Made by a program: the position numbers and the translations under genes. A stretch of 64,000 nucleotides of DNA from Paragorgia papillata (taxonomy: Eukaryota > Cnidaria > Anthozoa > Scleralcyonacea > Coralliidae): the NCBI GenBank assembly GCA_035771165.1, contig JAWNZC010000258.1, positions 372,001 through 436,000 on the forward strand, in the 5' to 3' direction. Below the pieces are notes generated by a model. That model saw nothing but the letters and a program-made list of their open reading frames with translations. It was not told where the DNA came from and did no database searches. This document shows positions 24,579-35,239 of this stretch, piece by piece (position 1 is the first letter of the stretch; each line of letters starts with the position of its first letter).

Positions 24579-25400
24579 AGTCGAGGAGGAGAAGCGAGAA
24601 AAAGTCGACCACGTAGCACCCCCACTACACAATAGTTTTGACTCCAGGTTATAATAGGCTGATACCCATAGGTCAGTCGTACTCACAAATTGTGGGGTCA
24701 GTGGCCTGCTACATAGAGGGGGTGGGTGGTCCTTTACATTGACAGACTTAAAGTGCACATGAAACGAAAATTAAGTTTGTCTTATTTGAAAGGACACTTA
24801 AAATGATAGAGTAACATCTTTTGCAGTTTTTCGTTTCCTTGCTTCGTTGTTGAGATATTTCAGTTTGTTTGAAATGTAAATTAAATTCACATGTGCATAA
24901 TGAGTTATCAGAGAAGGTTATATATATATCTTTGATATTATCAAACCAAACTTAATTCGAAGGAAGTATGTGTTTCTCTTACAACGCCAAACATGTAGAA
25001 TTTTCTAGTGATTATGTTTGATAATAGCAAAGATATATAACCTTCTCTGATAACTCATTATGCCCGCATGACGTCAAGTTGTTTAATTTACATTTCAAAC
25101 AAACTGAAATATCTCAACAACGAAGCAAGGAAACGAAAAACTGCAAAAGATGTTACTCTATCATTTGAAGTGTTCTTTCAAATAAGACAAACTTAATTTT
25201 CGTTTTATGTGCACTTCAAGTCTGTCAATGTAAAGGACCACCCACCCCCTCTATGTAGCAGGCCACTGACCCCACAATTTGTGAGTACGACTGACCTAGC
25301 AATGTTCTATGGGTATCAGCCTATTATAATCTGGAGTCAAAACTATTGTGTAGTGGGGGTGCTACGTGGTCGACTTTTTCTCGCTTCTCCTCCTCGACTA
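24579..25400. mobile_element. Palindromic MITE, about 820 bp
   Basis: The left half from AGTCGAGGAGGAGAAGCGAG (24578) is mirrored by the right half ending at about 25400, centre about 24990. Arms are close to 400 bp with small indels. The inner part (ATTAAGTTTGTCTTATTTGA, GATATTTCAGTTTGTTTGA) is shared with elements at 38313-38781 and 42870-43740, so this is one MITE family. Confidence 0.75.
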
Positions 25401-25773
25401 AAAAGCAAAAGGTCGCTTCGTTCGCCTAGTGGAAAACAGCTTTTAGGCTACGTTTACCGTCGGTCCTCTATCGCCTCCTTGCAACCCACGCAATCCCACG
25501 GTATCCCCAACGCAACAACACTCTTCCCTACGATCACCCTGTCCGCCTCTTTTCTCTCTCACAATTTAAATATAGTTTTTCGGTTTTAATGTTTTATTGA
25601 TTAATTCTACGCGATTTACTCGTCAAATCGTGCATATATTTCTAAACATTTGAACAAAGTCAACAGCGTAGTGTCTTAAAATAGTACACCTTTATTGATG
25701 GGTAAATAAACACACTATATATCTCGTCGAATATTATACAAAGATTCCAGCTAAAAACTAGATATTATTTTAC

Positions 25774-25887
25774 CTCGTTGCCCCTATAACAGGTAGGGCA
25801 TTCTTGTCTGCAATTATGCTTGCCGTTGTTATCATACTAGCCAGTACAATAAAACTTGCAAAGGCGACAAATGGTTTGAATCCATAT
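25774..25887 (-). pseudogene. NRF-6-like exon g (membrane helix)
   Basis: Acceptor TTTTACAG, donor GTAAAA. Encodes YGFKPFVAFASFIVLASMIT and TASIIADKNALPVIGAT. Phase agrees with exons f and h. Confidence 0.7.
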
Positions 25888-26826
25888 CTGTAAAATTACG
25901 GATGTTAATGATGAATTGCTTGACTTTTAAAAAGCTAAGAATTTAACTATTGTTTCGGCCCACTTCGACCCGCTCTTATACAACGGTACCCCTAGCTTTT
26001 TCAAAAGATCTATGTATTTATATTTTTAAACATTTACATTTACATTTAGTTTAACCATATAAAAATTGTCTCCAATAACATTTTGGGTGGAAAAAAACAA
26101 GAAATGAATAAGTTATGCTTCTTAAACCGTGCAAACTCTCAGATAATTTACCGATTCAGAATTGTCCGTTTCCCGAATTCCGGTATGCTAACATCTTGAC
26201 CACTAACCAATTTCTTCCGAGCCACCCATTGTAAATCCTTTAGACATGCAATTAACCACTCTATCGATCGATCGCCATTTTGAAGTAACCGGGTAATTTA
26301 TGCAATAAGTATAAGTAAATGCATGTCATTGAGGGTTATTAGTGATTAAATGTCCCGGAAAACCGAGCAAGGGTTTATGATGCATTTTTTATGTCATATG
26401 CATTTATTATGTAATTGCACGGTCACCGAGGAAATAAACAAAAGAATGGCCGCTTTAGTTTGGTGTGATCTCTTTCTCGAATTGGTTCAATGAATCTGTA
26501 TCTATATTTTGTTTGCAAATACACGTTACTTTATTTAGTTAAAGATTTTCGTAATACTGATTGCCGCTTTTCCTTTTATCAACGATAAAGTCGCCGAAAC
26601 TATTAAGGGACTTTCACAAGAGAGTTCCTCTGATATCAATACGTAAAACAGTAAAAGCATTAAACTATTTTTAATATATTTATGTGGGAATCACGTAGTT
26701 CTTTGAGACATGCGCAAAGACAAGTTATTTTCCCATACAAGGCGAAAACAAGATTAAATTAGAGGATGAATTCAGCTTTACAACAATCTTGACGGGGTTG
26801 TCACGAGACCAACATTCATAACTTAC

Positions 26827-26895
26827 CTTAGTGCAATAAGGATGAATACTGGTGATATTACAAAAGTAAAGCACAAGAAAAGAAATTCAAATTTC
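26827..26895 (-). pseudogene. NRF-6-like exon f (membrane helix)
   Basis: 69 bp. Acceptor TGTGAAG, donor GTAAGT. Encodes KFEFLFLCFTFVISPVFILI, the helix that normally follows DMQF. It begins in a phase that needs two bases from a missing upstream exon. Confidence 0.65.
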
Positions 26896-26899
26896 CTTC

Positions 26900-28310
26900 A
26901 CAAATCATAAATTAAAGAAGAATTCAAATTTTTGGCCAAATTTACAGCCTACTTGCTTAAAATGACCGCAAAACGTCCATGTTGTTGGGGAAGGAATGTT
27001 TAAGAACTATTAGGATTTAGGAACATTCGGAACATACACTTTCTTGATCCTACAGATCAAACCGGAATTCATGGCGAACATTTCTCGATTGACGCTCTGT
27101 ACACCTCTCTAAATGGCGGTTAAAGATATTGGCGATTGTTCGAATTCAATGATAAATTTTACGTATTTGTTGGCAAAGCGCGGACACGATTTGTTAATGC
27201 GCTATTTTGGCTATTTTTAATCTATTTAAACTGCACTGATGAGCAGCAAAGCAAAACGCACATATTGATGATTTGCATTCAATCCCGGGAGGTTTAGAAG
27301 ACAAAAATGTAGCAGCCATGTTGGTGCAAAACATACTCCAAATTGACAAATACAATAGTAGACTTGGATCAAGTCTGTTCCTCTTGTTAAATTTAAGTGC
27401 AAAATATATATGACACCGATGATTAGAGTGCTGATATATTTGCACAGAGAGATAATTTATTTATAATAAGATATCCAAACTTACTCGAAAACATTTACTC
27501 GAGTTTCACGCTAAACCGATCATATCAGACTAAAGTTAATTAGCGATATGAAAAACTATGGTGGGTTGAAGTTTGCGGTGTAGTATTTACATTGTTCCTC
27601 TCCAGATTTGTATGCATCAACTCGTTTTATAATAGACCACCCAATACCGAATTGGTTTGCGTGCATCTTTTAAATCCAAAATGCACTTAAACATGGCGTT
27701 GGAGGAGCTGTCTTCTGTTGAATGAGAAGTTGTGATTACGGTGTGTTACTAATTGTTTTCCGTCATTCCTATGAATGTTTTCTATGGTTTGTCAGTTCAT
27801 CTGCAGTAACGAGGCATGATTGAAGCGTGATTGTAGAGGAAACGTAAGGTTTATAGACCAGTACACTAGCTCCCATGCACCTCTAAAACACACTCCAAAG
27901 AGATATAAACAACATCCAACTCTACCGCAAAAGTCATGACATTTGCAGACAAAACAAGAAATCGATCTCTATATAGATGCTATTGATATATTAGATGCTA
28001 TTGTACCTAACAACCAACATGGCCGCTGTGTCTTTGTCCTCTAAATCTCAGGGGATTGATTGCAACCCACCAACACTATTTTTTATATATAATATATTGA
28101 GGTTGCTACCACTCCTATTTTACATTCACGGATAAGTGCATGTATATGACTTGATTTGCTTCAAAATTTAATTTAGTTTTCAAGTTTTTTGAAACTATAT
28201 CAAAGCCTAATTTCCATCTTTTTGTAGTTACATGTCGAATAATGTTACTATAAATAGTACAGTGTTTGTTCTCTTGCTGTGTTGTTCTTAACTGACCTAA
28301 CCTGCGTATG
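26900..28310. other. Intron of the NRF-6-like gene, expected missing exon not found
   Basis: The short WYLANDMQ exon should lie between 26896 and 30180. I looked for its reverse complement (tgcat-tc-tt-gc pattern) and saw none with splice signals. Otherwise AT-rich sequence. Confidence 0.4.
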
Positions 28311-28510
28311 AAGACCTGGCCAAACGCTTTCAACATTTCATTAATTCAATATCGTTCAACATTGTTGAATTCAACATGTTGAAAGCGTTTGGCCACCCCT
28401 GTTGAATGATGTTGAACGTTGTTGAATGGTGTTGAATGATGTTGAACGAAATTTGAACATGTTCAAATTTTCGTTCAACACGCGTTCAACATTTCTATTG
28501 TTCTCAAAAT

Positions 28511-28667
28511 GGAGAAGAAATATTTCAAATCCTCGTTAGTGTTTTAGACGTGGTTTCTAAATCCTATGTGCCGTTAACAATAGCGAGGCGCAGCCTCGCT
28601 ATTGTTAACGTTACATGGGATTTGGCAATCATGTCTAAAACACTAACGAGGATTTGAAATAGCTTCT
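28511..28667. repeat. Nested palindrome with perfect core stem
   Basis: GAGAAG...TTTCAAATCCTCGTTAGTG and its complement enclose GTTAACAATAGCGAGGC / GCCTCGCTATTGTTAAC, a 17-bp perfect stem. It is a smaller fold-back element inside the GTTGAA element. Confidence 0.7.
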
Positions 28668-29287
28668 CACACATCATTAGATCTTCATTGCTATGAGGGC
28701 AATCACAACAGACTGGTCGTCAACGCTTGCAGAGACAGGGGGAAATTTGTTTTAAAACAGCCAGGAGTTTTGGTTCGCAAGACGTTGGATTTATTGGATA
28801 ACATACATTAGATTATGTTGAAGAACAGGATCAATTTAGCCAGGACTGGCATTGAGCAGAGAAAATATAGATGACAATTGGAATATTGTAGAACTTTACA
28901 AACTAAAGAAGACAGAAGATGCTAATGGTCGATACCGGAGAAAACAAAGCGTGAGGTGACTGTCTTGTACACTTTTATATGTATATAATATTATGAAAGG
29001 TAGATGCTGGACGTTTAAACTTCATTACTTCAATCAGTCTGCAAGCAACATCACTGTTTTAGCGCTTTTCGTAGGTTTCTGTCTGTCGTCGAATAACTTA
29101 AATTGCACCAACGTAAGTCTGGTTTCTTGTTAGTCTATTTTACTTGTAATATATGTATCGCATGTAGTCGCTTATATTGTGAAGCGCTGTTAGGTAAAAT
29201 AATCTGTTGTATTTGGAACTGGTTTCTATAGCGACAGAAAACTGTATTGGGAATGATTTCTAAATACAGCGTACTGCATTCAGAAAT

Positions 29288-29321
29288 GTTTTCTAAATAC
29301 AGTTTACTGTATTTAGAAAAC
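29288..29321. repeat. Perfect hairpin, 16-bp stem with almost no loop
   Basis: GTTTTCTAAATACAGT followed by its complement ACTGTATTTAGAAAAC. Further partial copies of TTTCTAAATACAG flank it (about 29260 and 29325). Confidence 0.65.
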
Positions 29322-29799
29322 ATTTCTAAATACAGTATTGAAATTTTAAATTAACATATGTATTGTTTTCCCCTCAATTTCCCTCATCTTCTAAGCCCTG
29401 CCCACTTGAATTAATTAGGTCTCTGGTTTAGACTGGGTTTCTAGCAAGATAAGTACATGTGACGTAAATGAAGCAACCGGATTGGCCGAAATGCTATGAT
29501 ATCTAATGATGTGTGAGAAAGGTGTTGAACGCATTTGGCCACATTTCATTCAACTTTGTTGAACAGAGACATACGCCATGCGGGATATTCCATTAATTGT
29601 CATTCATGAATGTTGAACGATGTTGAATTCATTTGGCCACTTGTGCTTTCAACATTATTCAACAATGTTGAATGATGTTGAATGCGATGTTGAAAGCGTT
29701 TGGCCAGGCCTTAAGATTTTACCGGGAACCTAACTATACTGTAGGATAAAAGTAGCGTGCTGAGTAGGCAGTGTAGAAACAACAATCGAAATATAGTAA

Positions 29800-29932
29800 G
29801 GTTAGATAAACTGCCGAAACACGGAACGTAGGAATCTAACGTTTCGAGCGAAGGCCCTTCGTCAGAGAGAAACATAAAGAGTGTAAACAAACAAACTCAC
29901 TGTTTGTTTACACTCTTTACGTTTCTCTCTAA
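29800..29932. repeat. CGAAGGCCCTTCG motif followed by a 29-bp-arm hairpin
   Basis: CGAAGGCCCTTCG at 29849-29861, preceded on the minus strand reading by a CGAAACGTTAGA block that I associate with retroelement ends. Then GAGAGAAACATAAAGAGTG / its complement form a hairpin (29866-29894 with 29902-29930). Confidence 0.5.
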
Positions 29933-30180
29933 CTATACTGTAGTTTAGCTACATAGTTATTTCAGGTTTCCTGTCACTACTATACTTAATGTGAAATATT
30001 CTATCTAATATTCTATTTATTTCTGTAAATTAATTATGGTGCAAATAAATTTCTTGTCTTGTTAATTGGTTACGTGGAAATACTATAGCCAATCAGGAAA
30101 CTCGCTCACAGAAATTATTGAACATGCAGTTAATTTCTACAACAAATTAAGGAAAAGACCCTAGAGTGCGGTACAAATAC

Positions 30181-30346
30181 CTCTGCGATCATCTCTGGAT
30201 GTAAATTGTTAATATATAACAAGTTTGTCCACCAATAATCAGAGCATTTTGAAGTGTCGGCTGCGATGTACCAGAGCGGTCCATCACCAAAAAATGGTCG
30301 AAGTTTGGTTAAGAATAGGATTGCAAACATACACGATGGTGTCAAC
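30181..30346 (-). pseudogene. NRF-6-like exon e (RLTP...WWTNLLYINN)
   Basis: Acceptor TTGTTTTAG, donor GTATTT. Encodes LTPSCMFAILFLTKLRPFF, GDGPLW and DYWWTNLLYINNLHPE, which is the most diagnostic NRF-6 stretch in the window. Ends in phase 0. Confidence 0.85.
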
Positions 30347-30892
30347 CTAAAACAACAAAAATAATAAAATCAATAAATTAAACTCTAGTTTAAAACATTT
30401 ACATTTATGTACTTCACGAACGAAACATTTTATTTATATTTTTGGTTGTTTATCTGTATAATAAACAATTTCCTGCAGTTTACATAAAGGATGCACCATG
30501 CAGTTACTGATTAAGTTATTGATTTAAGGCAAATTTTTATTAAGTAGAATTTGTACAAGTCACACTAGTTATTTTTAAACTACAAGCCATAATATGTCAA
30601 CTTTCCTGTAATTTGGCAAGAGAATCGTCCTGATTTACACGAACTTTTTGTTTGAGTTTCTCAGCCAGAACAGTTTGTAATTTTTAAAGTAATGGATAAA
30701 AATGCACATTTTTGCATCAGTTTTCTGAAATACGATTTCGGCTTGCGTCTGAATATTATCATGCAGATAAAGATCGGATGCAATGCGAATGTTTTATCTA
30801 TTACATAAACACTTCACTTTCGCTATTAAATCTGATAAAACACTGTTGATCGTTTTAAACATTGCAAATACAACTACCCTGCATTCTGTTAA

Positions 30893-31025
30893 GGCTACGT
30901 CCACACGTATACGTTTTCGTAGCGTTTTCATATTGTTTCAGGTAAGTAGACCATTGTTTTCTATTCCCTTGAGGACGGAGAACAATATGAAAACGCTACG
31001 AAAACGTATACGTGTGGATGTAGCC
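30893..31025. mobile_element. Harbinger-like MITE, 133 bp, TAA target duplication
   Basis: GGCTACGTCCACACGTATAC and its complement at the other end, arms about 46 bp. TAA on both sides (30890-30892, 31026-31028) fits the 3-bp TWA duplication of PIF/Harbinger. It sits in the short intron between NRF-6-like exons d and e. Confidence 0.7.
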
Positions 31026-31089
31026 TAAAATAGAAGGGTATGTTTTAATTAATGGTAATTTCGATCAATATTTGACGTAATGGCCATAC

Positions 31090-31182
31090 CTCCAAAAGCG
31101 ATGAAAATAAAATTTAAACCAGTTCATCTTTCCGCCGTTCTCATCCATCTTTTTCAGGTTTGTATAAATCATAAGAAGACCA
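31090..31182 (-). pseudogene. NRF-6-like exon d (LSGLL helix, HRF.R)
   Basis: Acceptor GTTTTAAG, donor GTATGG. Encodes SGLLMIYTNLKKMDENGG and NWFKFYFHRFWR. It joins in phase to exon e, giving the family motif HR(Y/F).RLTP. Confidence 0.8.
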
Positions 31183-31396
31183 CTTAAAACAAAAAAAAAA
31201 GAATGGAAAATTATGGATAACGTATATAATTAATGCTAAGTGCTATACGTATGACTTTTATTAACGAGTCAGTGTGGTGTGTTATAAAACGAAAGAACAT
31301 GCATAGGGTAAACATTATGTGAGCTTTGTAATATCATAACGAGGAAATAAAACCCCTACAAAGCAGTTATAAAAGAACCGAGATTGCAAGAACCAA

Positions 31397-31398
<2 letters not shown>

Positions 31399-31456
<58 letters not shown>
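31399..31456. repeat. (AT)n microsatellite
   Basis: About 58 bp of pure AT repeat. Confidence 0.95.
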
Positions 31457-31459
<3 letters not shown>

Positions 31460-31553
31460 TGAGTTTTGGTTCACGAAATGTTAGAGAGTGCTCAATACCA
31501 TATATAGATAGAGCAAAATACAAAGTATGAAGTATAGTTTTACCTTAAAGTCT

Positions 31554-31594
31554 TCGCTACCAGAGGTTTCACCCTAAACGGGATCATCAGGCGA
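31554..31594 (-). ncRNA. Candidate minimal hammerhead ribozyme (Penelope-like type)
   Basis: Minus strand: helix I TCGC/GCGA, then CTGATGA, a stem CCC-GTTTA-GGG, then GAAA, a two-base helix III CC-TCT-GG, and GTA just before GCGA at the cleavage position. The order CUGANGA - stem II - GAAA - stem III - NUH - stem I is the hammerhead plan, and PLEs are known to carry minimal type I hammerheads. The closing pair of stem II is U.U, which weakens the case. No PLE coding is seen next to it. Confidence 0.4.
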
Positions 31595-32210
31595 CTGTCG
31601 AAAGAAAAATTTTCGAAAGTTTGCCGATTTCTCACAAGCAATAAACTAGTGATTTGCAAGTCATTTGACGGCTTCCTTTTCGCAAGAATTTTCTTATTTG
31701 CATATTAATTCAAAAATTTACAATAGAACAAGCTGATAGTAAAGTATTTATTCATTGCAATTGATAAAATGTCATTAAATTTGCAAAATAATAAACAATA
31801 TTATAAAATGAATGTTTTTGAACGTACTTGAAGGCTGTTAAGCACAGAAAGTATTTTGTTCGTTTTGCCTGCGAAGAGGAGGTAATTTCCTTTAATTGTT
31901 CTTCGCTTAAACTATGAAACCTTAAGTCGCATTCAGTTTTATTTGTCTGGTTATTTCTCCATACCTCGTCCATGTTAGAGCAAACAAATTAATTGTAAGA
32001 ACAAACGGGACAAAGTTTAAAATTTAACATTTCGTCAAAGTTCTCCATATTTGATAAAATAAAAAACCACAAATACGAATCACGACGTCATTCATGATTT
32101 CATAAATACACCCTACATGTCTACATAACTACATGTCTACATGTTCACATATCTACATGTCTACATATTTACATATCTATCTATACTCTACGCCCTACAC
32201 CTTATATATC

Positions 32211-32764
32211 TATACTCTATACTCTATACTCTTTACTCTATACTCTATACTCTATACTCTATACTCTATACTCTATACTCTATACTCTATACTCTATACT
32301 CTATACTCTATACTCTATACTCTATACTCTATACTCTATACTCTATACTCTATACTCTATACTCTATACTCTATACTCTATACTCTATACTCTATACTCT
32401 ATACTCTATACTCTATACTCTATACTCTATACTCTATACTCTATACTCTATACTCTATACTCTATACTCTATACTCTATACTCTATACTCTATACTCTAT
32501 ACTCTATACTCTATACTCTATACTCTATACTCTATACTCTATACTCTATACTCTATACTCTATACTCTATACTCTATACTCTATACTCTATACTCTATAC
32601 TCTATACTCTATACTCTATACTCTATACTCTATACTCTATACTCTATACTCTATACTCTATACTCTATACTCTATACTCTATACTCTATACTCTATACTC
32701 TATACTCTATACTCTATACTCTATACTCTATACTCTATACTCTATACTCTACACTCTACACACT
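32211..32764. repeat. TATACTC 7-bp minisatellite, about 78 copies
   Basis: Almost perfect tandem TATACTC over about 550 bp, with variants only at the edges (CTTTACTC, ACACTC, GCACTC). Because 7 is not a multiple of 3, all frames stay open and give repetitive YTLYSIL-type frames, which are not genes. It is preceded by a looser CTACATGT repeat at about 32115-32180. Located in an intron of the NRF-6-like gene. Confidence 0.95.
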
Positions 32765-32769
32765 ATACT

Positions 32770-33730
32770 CTGCACTCTACACCGTAAACTCTACACACAA
32801 GCTGCATTGCGCAAGCGCGATAAAACAGCTGTTAGCTTATAATTTTTATGGCAGATAAATTGTTAACATTTTCGCGCTCCGAGACCAGTAATAAGCTCAA
32901 GAATTGAGAGCAATACCTGAATACAGCACTATTGCGTCGGACAGCTTCACAAGCGCCAATGAATATATGAAATACATTTTAAATTAAACTTGACTTGGAC
33001 ATATTGAACGATAGAAGGTCCTAATTCACGTGTTGCGGTATTATTAGGTATGCAGTCTCCATCATTAATCTCGAGAAAATGTGCTTCTTTACCAAGAACA
33101 CGACAAGCACTGACGCTTTCAGATGAAATCGTTGCATATTTGTCGCAATAACACCTTGTTGTTGCTTTCTAAAACAGATCGCGCACGATCAAGCACGCTA
33201 GTAGAGGCCATGATGAATCCAAACATATTGCACATTAGGCATTAGGCAGCCAAGGATTCGGCAAAGCCACTCAGATTTCCCAATTTGGGGTAAATACGGC
33301 AAAATCGGGAGCACTTTGTCTTCGGCCATTCAGAAGGACAAAATCGAGTCAAATTCGGGAAAATGGCTGCCAGATACGGCAAACCAATCAGTGCTCGGAA
33401 TTTACCTTGTTTTGAGCAGTCAGAGTGGCTAAATCGGGGTAAATAAGGCAAAATGCATGGCTGCCAAGTTCGGCAGACCTAACAGCGTACCGTCGAGCTG
33501 CTATTTATAGCACAAAATGCGGACAAACAAACCAAAATTGACTTTCAAATGATTGCAAATGAGCCATTATCTATTGTTCGGACTGCAAGAATTATGGGTA
33601 AAAGCGGACAAACTTAAATAGTGACGTCATCACGACGGAGCGCTATTAGTGCCACCAGGGCGTCTAAAAACCCACGCTACACTCACGCAATGGTCCTGGA
33701 GACTGGCATGGCGATGTATGTTAATGTAAT
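32770..33730. other. Intronic sequence, no gene seen
   Basis: A repeated GGGGTAAATA(C/A)GGCAAAAT block (about 33288 and 33434) and other CGGCAAA motifs make 33240-33480 mildly repetitive. Nothing coding. Confidence 0.4.
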
Positions 33731-33733
33731 AAA

Positions 33734-33875
33734 ACAAAATGTTTTCGGTTATACACCCTGTTTTTAACGATAAAAGTTCGCTGACCTTTCGACGAAGTCC
33801 GACCGAGTTTACGGGACGAAAACTCAGCGAATTTTTATCGTTAATAAACATGTTGTATAACCGCAAACATTTTGT
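33734..33875. mobile_element. Short palindromic MITE, 142 bp
   Basis: ACAAAATGTTTTCGGTTATA is mirrored at 33855-33875. TAACGATAAAAGTTCGCTGA is mirrored around 33824-33845. The arms differ by several substitutions. Confidence 0.6.
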
Positions 33876-34081
33876 ATAGGTAATCATATGATAGCGAGTA
33901 CAATTAAGGTTTACACTACAAGTGATATTTGAAAATTTGCCAAAATTGCACCAGCCGTAAGGCGAGTAAATATATATAAATATACTATAAATAATAGTTC
34001 GTATTTACTTTACTTACTTATACACAGTATGTTAACGTATTTTACCACCCGAAATTAGCGGGGCCCCGAAAATAGCCTTCT

Positions 34082-34144
34082 CCCGAAAGTAGCGGCCCCC
34101 AACAGTGGATAAAACCGAAAGTAAGGGGGGCCGCTACTTTCGGG
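34082..34144. repeat. GC-rich hairpin
   Basis: CCCGAAAGTAGCGGCCCCC (34082-34100) pairs with GGGGGGCCGCTACTTTCGGG (34125-34144). A degenerate extra copy lies just upstream (34050-34075). Confidence 0.65.
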
Positions 34145-34422
34145 ATTCTACGGTAGTCTTATTTCTAGATGTATGCATTTATTATGAATTCATCAATTGG
34201 AGTAATGCCTAGCTATTCCTCCCTGGAACAATGTCAGGCATTTGCAAACTTTTTATGCCTGGGAGTGGGGCGTTTTAAAAATGTTTTTGTTTTTTTATTT
34301 AAACAATATTTAAACTTTACATTTGTCCTAAGAGCTTACAGCTCATCGAGAGGGTTCACGTACATTTACATACAATACAATAAGATAAAAAATACAACCA
34401 CGAAGAAGAACTAATATACATA

Positions 34423-35223
34423 CCGGGTGGCGCAAAAAAATGTTCCCCCTCTTTGACACATTGTAATTAAAAAACTGAAAAAGCTATCTTATACAAATAA
34501 AATTTATTGAACGTAGTTATGTCTAACTTAAATTTTGATGTATGCCTTGCACATTTCTATAAAATATTAGCCGAGATATAGGCGTTTACACTCAATGTAG
34601 CGTTTTTGGAAGAAGCGACAAATGGCAAAAATGGTCTATTAATTTGCATTATGGTAATAAAATGGTAGAAACACGCAAAAGTAAGAACAAATATTTGTCA
34701 GCGTCGTCCGATAAATTCTCATTCATTAGGAAATGCATGCCCATCAACCTCAATACAACGTCTTGCGCGGGAAAGCATGCAGTCGAACGGGTGAGTTCAT
34801 TTGCTTTCGTAATGCATTGTACCGTAATTCCCATAGGGACCCAATTTATTCGAACGATGAGCAGTATTATTGGTATCTTTAAAAGATACTTCTAATGCAT
34901 TATTCTTCTAATCTTTAAACATGTAAACACCGCATATCTGAAAAAAACCACTTTACTTTAGATTGTTTGTCAACACCTATCGTGCAATTTGCAAACAACC
35001 TCGTTGAGTCGCCATTTTTGCCATTTGTCGCTTCTTCCAAAAACGCTACATTGAGTGTAAACGCCTATATCTCGGCTAATATTTTATAGAAATGTGCAAG
35101 GCATACATCAAAATTTAAGTTAGACATAACTACGTTCAATAAATTTTATTTGTATAAGATAGCTTTTTCAGTTTTTTAATTACAATGTGTCAAAGAGGGG
35201 GAACATTTTTTTGCGCCACCCGG
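34423..35223. mobile_element. Mariner-like element, 801 bp, 213-bp inverted arms, TA duplication
   Basis: CCGGGTGGCGCAAAAAAATG at both ends in inverted orientation, arms virtually identical to about 34635 / 35010. TA on both sides (34421-34422, 35224-35225), as in Tc1/mariner insertions. The 374-bp centre on the minus strand reads MLSRARRCIEVDGHAFPNE, similar to the C-terminal region of mariner transposases, so the element may derive from a deleted autonomous parent. Confidence 0.75.
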
Positions 35224-35239
35224 TAGAAACATACGTCAA

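Larger units (their letters stand above)
28311..29712. mobile_element. GTTGAA-rich fold-back element, about 1.4 kb
   Basis: Ends AAGACCTGGCCAAACGC...and the complement of AAGGCCTGGCCAAACGC. Both ends are full of (A)TGTTGAA / TTCAACAT motifs, and each end region contains its own inner CGTTTGGCC palindrome (28325-28394; 29520-29712). The interior has two further perfect hairpins (28511-28667, 29288-29321). No open frame. Confidence 0.65.

Noticed and set aside
26311..26340. Minus-strand AATGACATGCA as the missing NDMQ exon of the NRF-6-like gene
   Set aside because: Lies on the wrong side of exon 26827-26895, lacks the preceding WYLA residues and has no splice sites.
32133..32858. Two overlapping ~235-codon frames of YTLYSIL repeats
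   Set aside because: They are translations of the 7-bp TATACTC minisatellite, which leaves all forward frames open.
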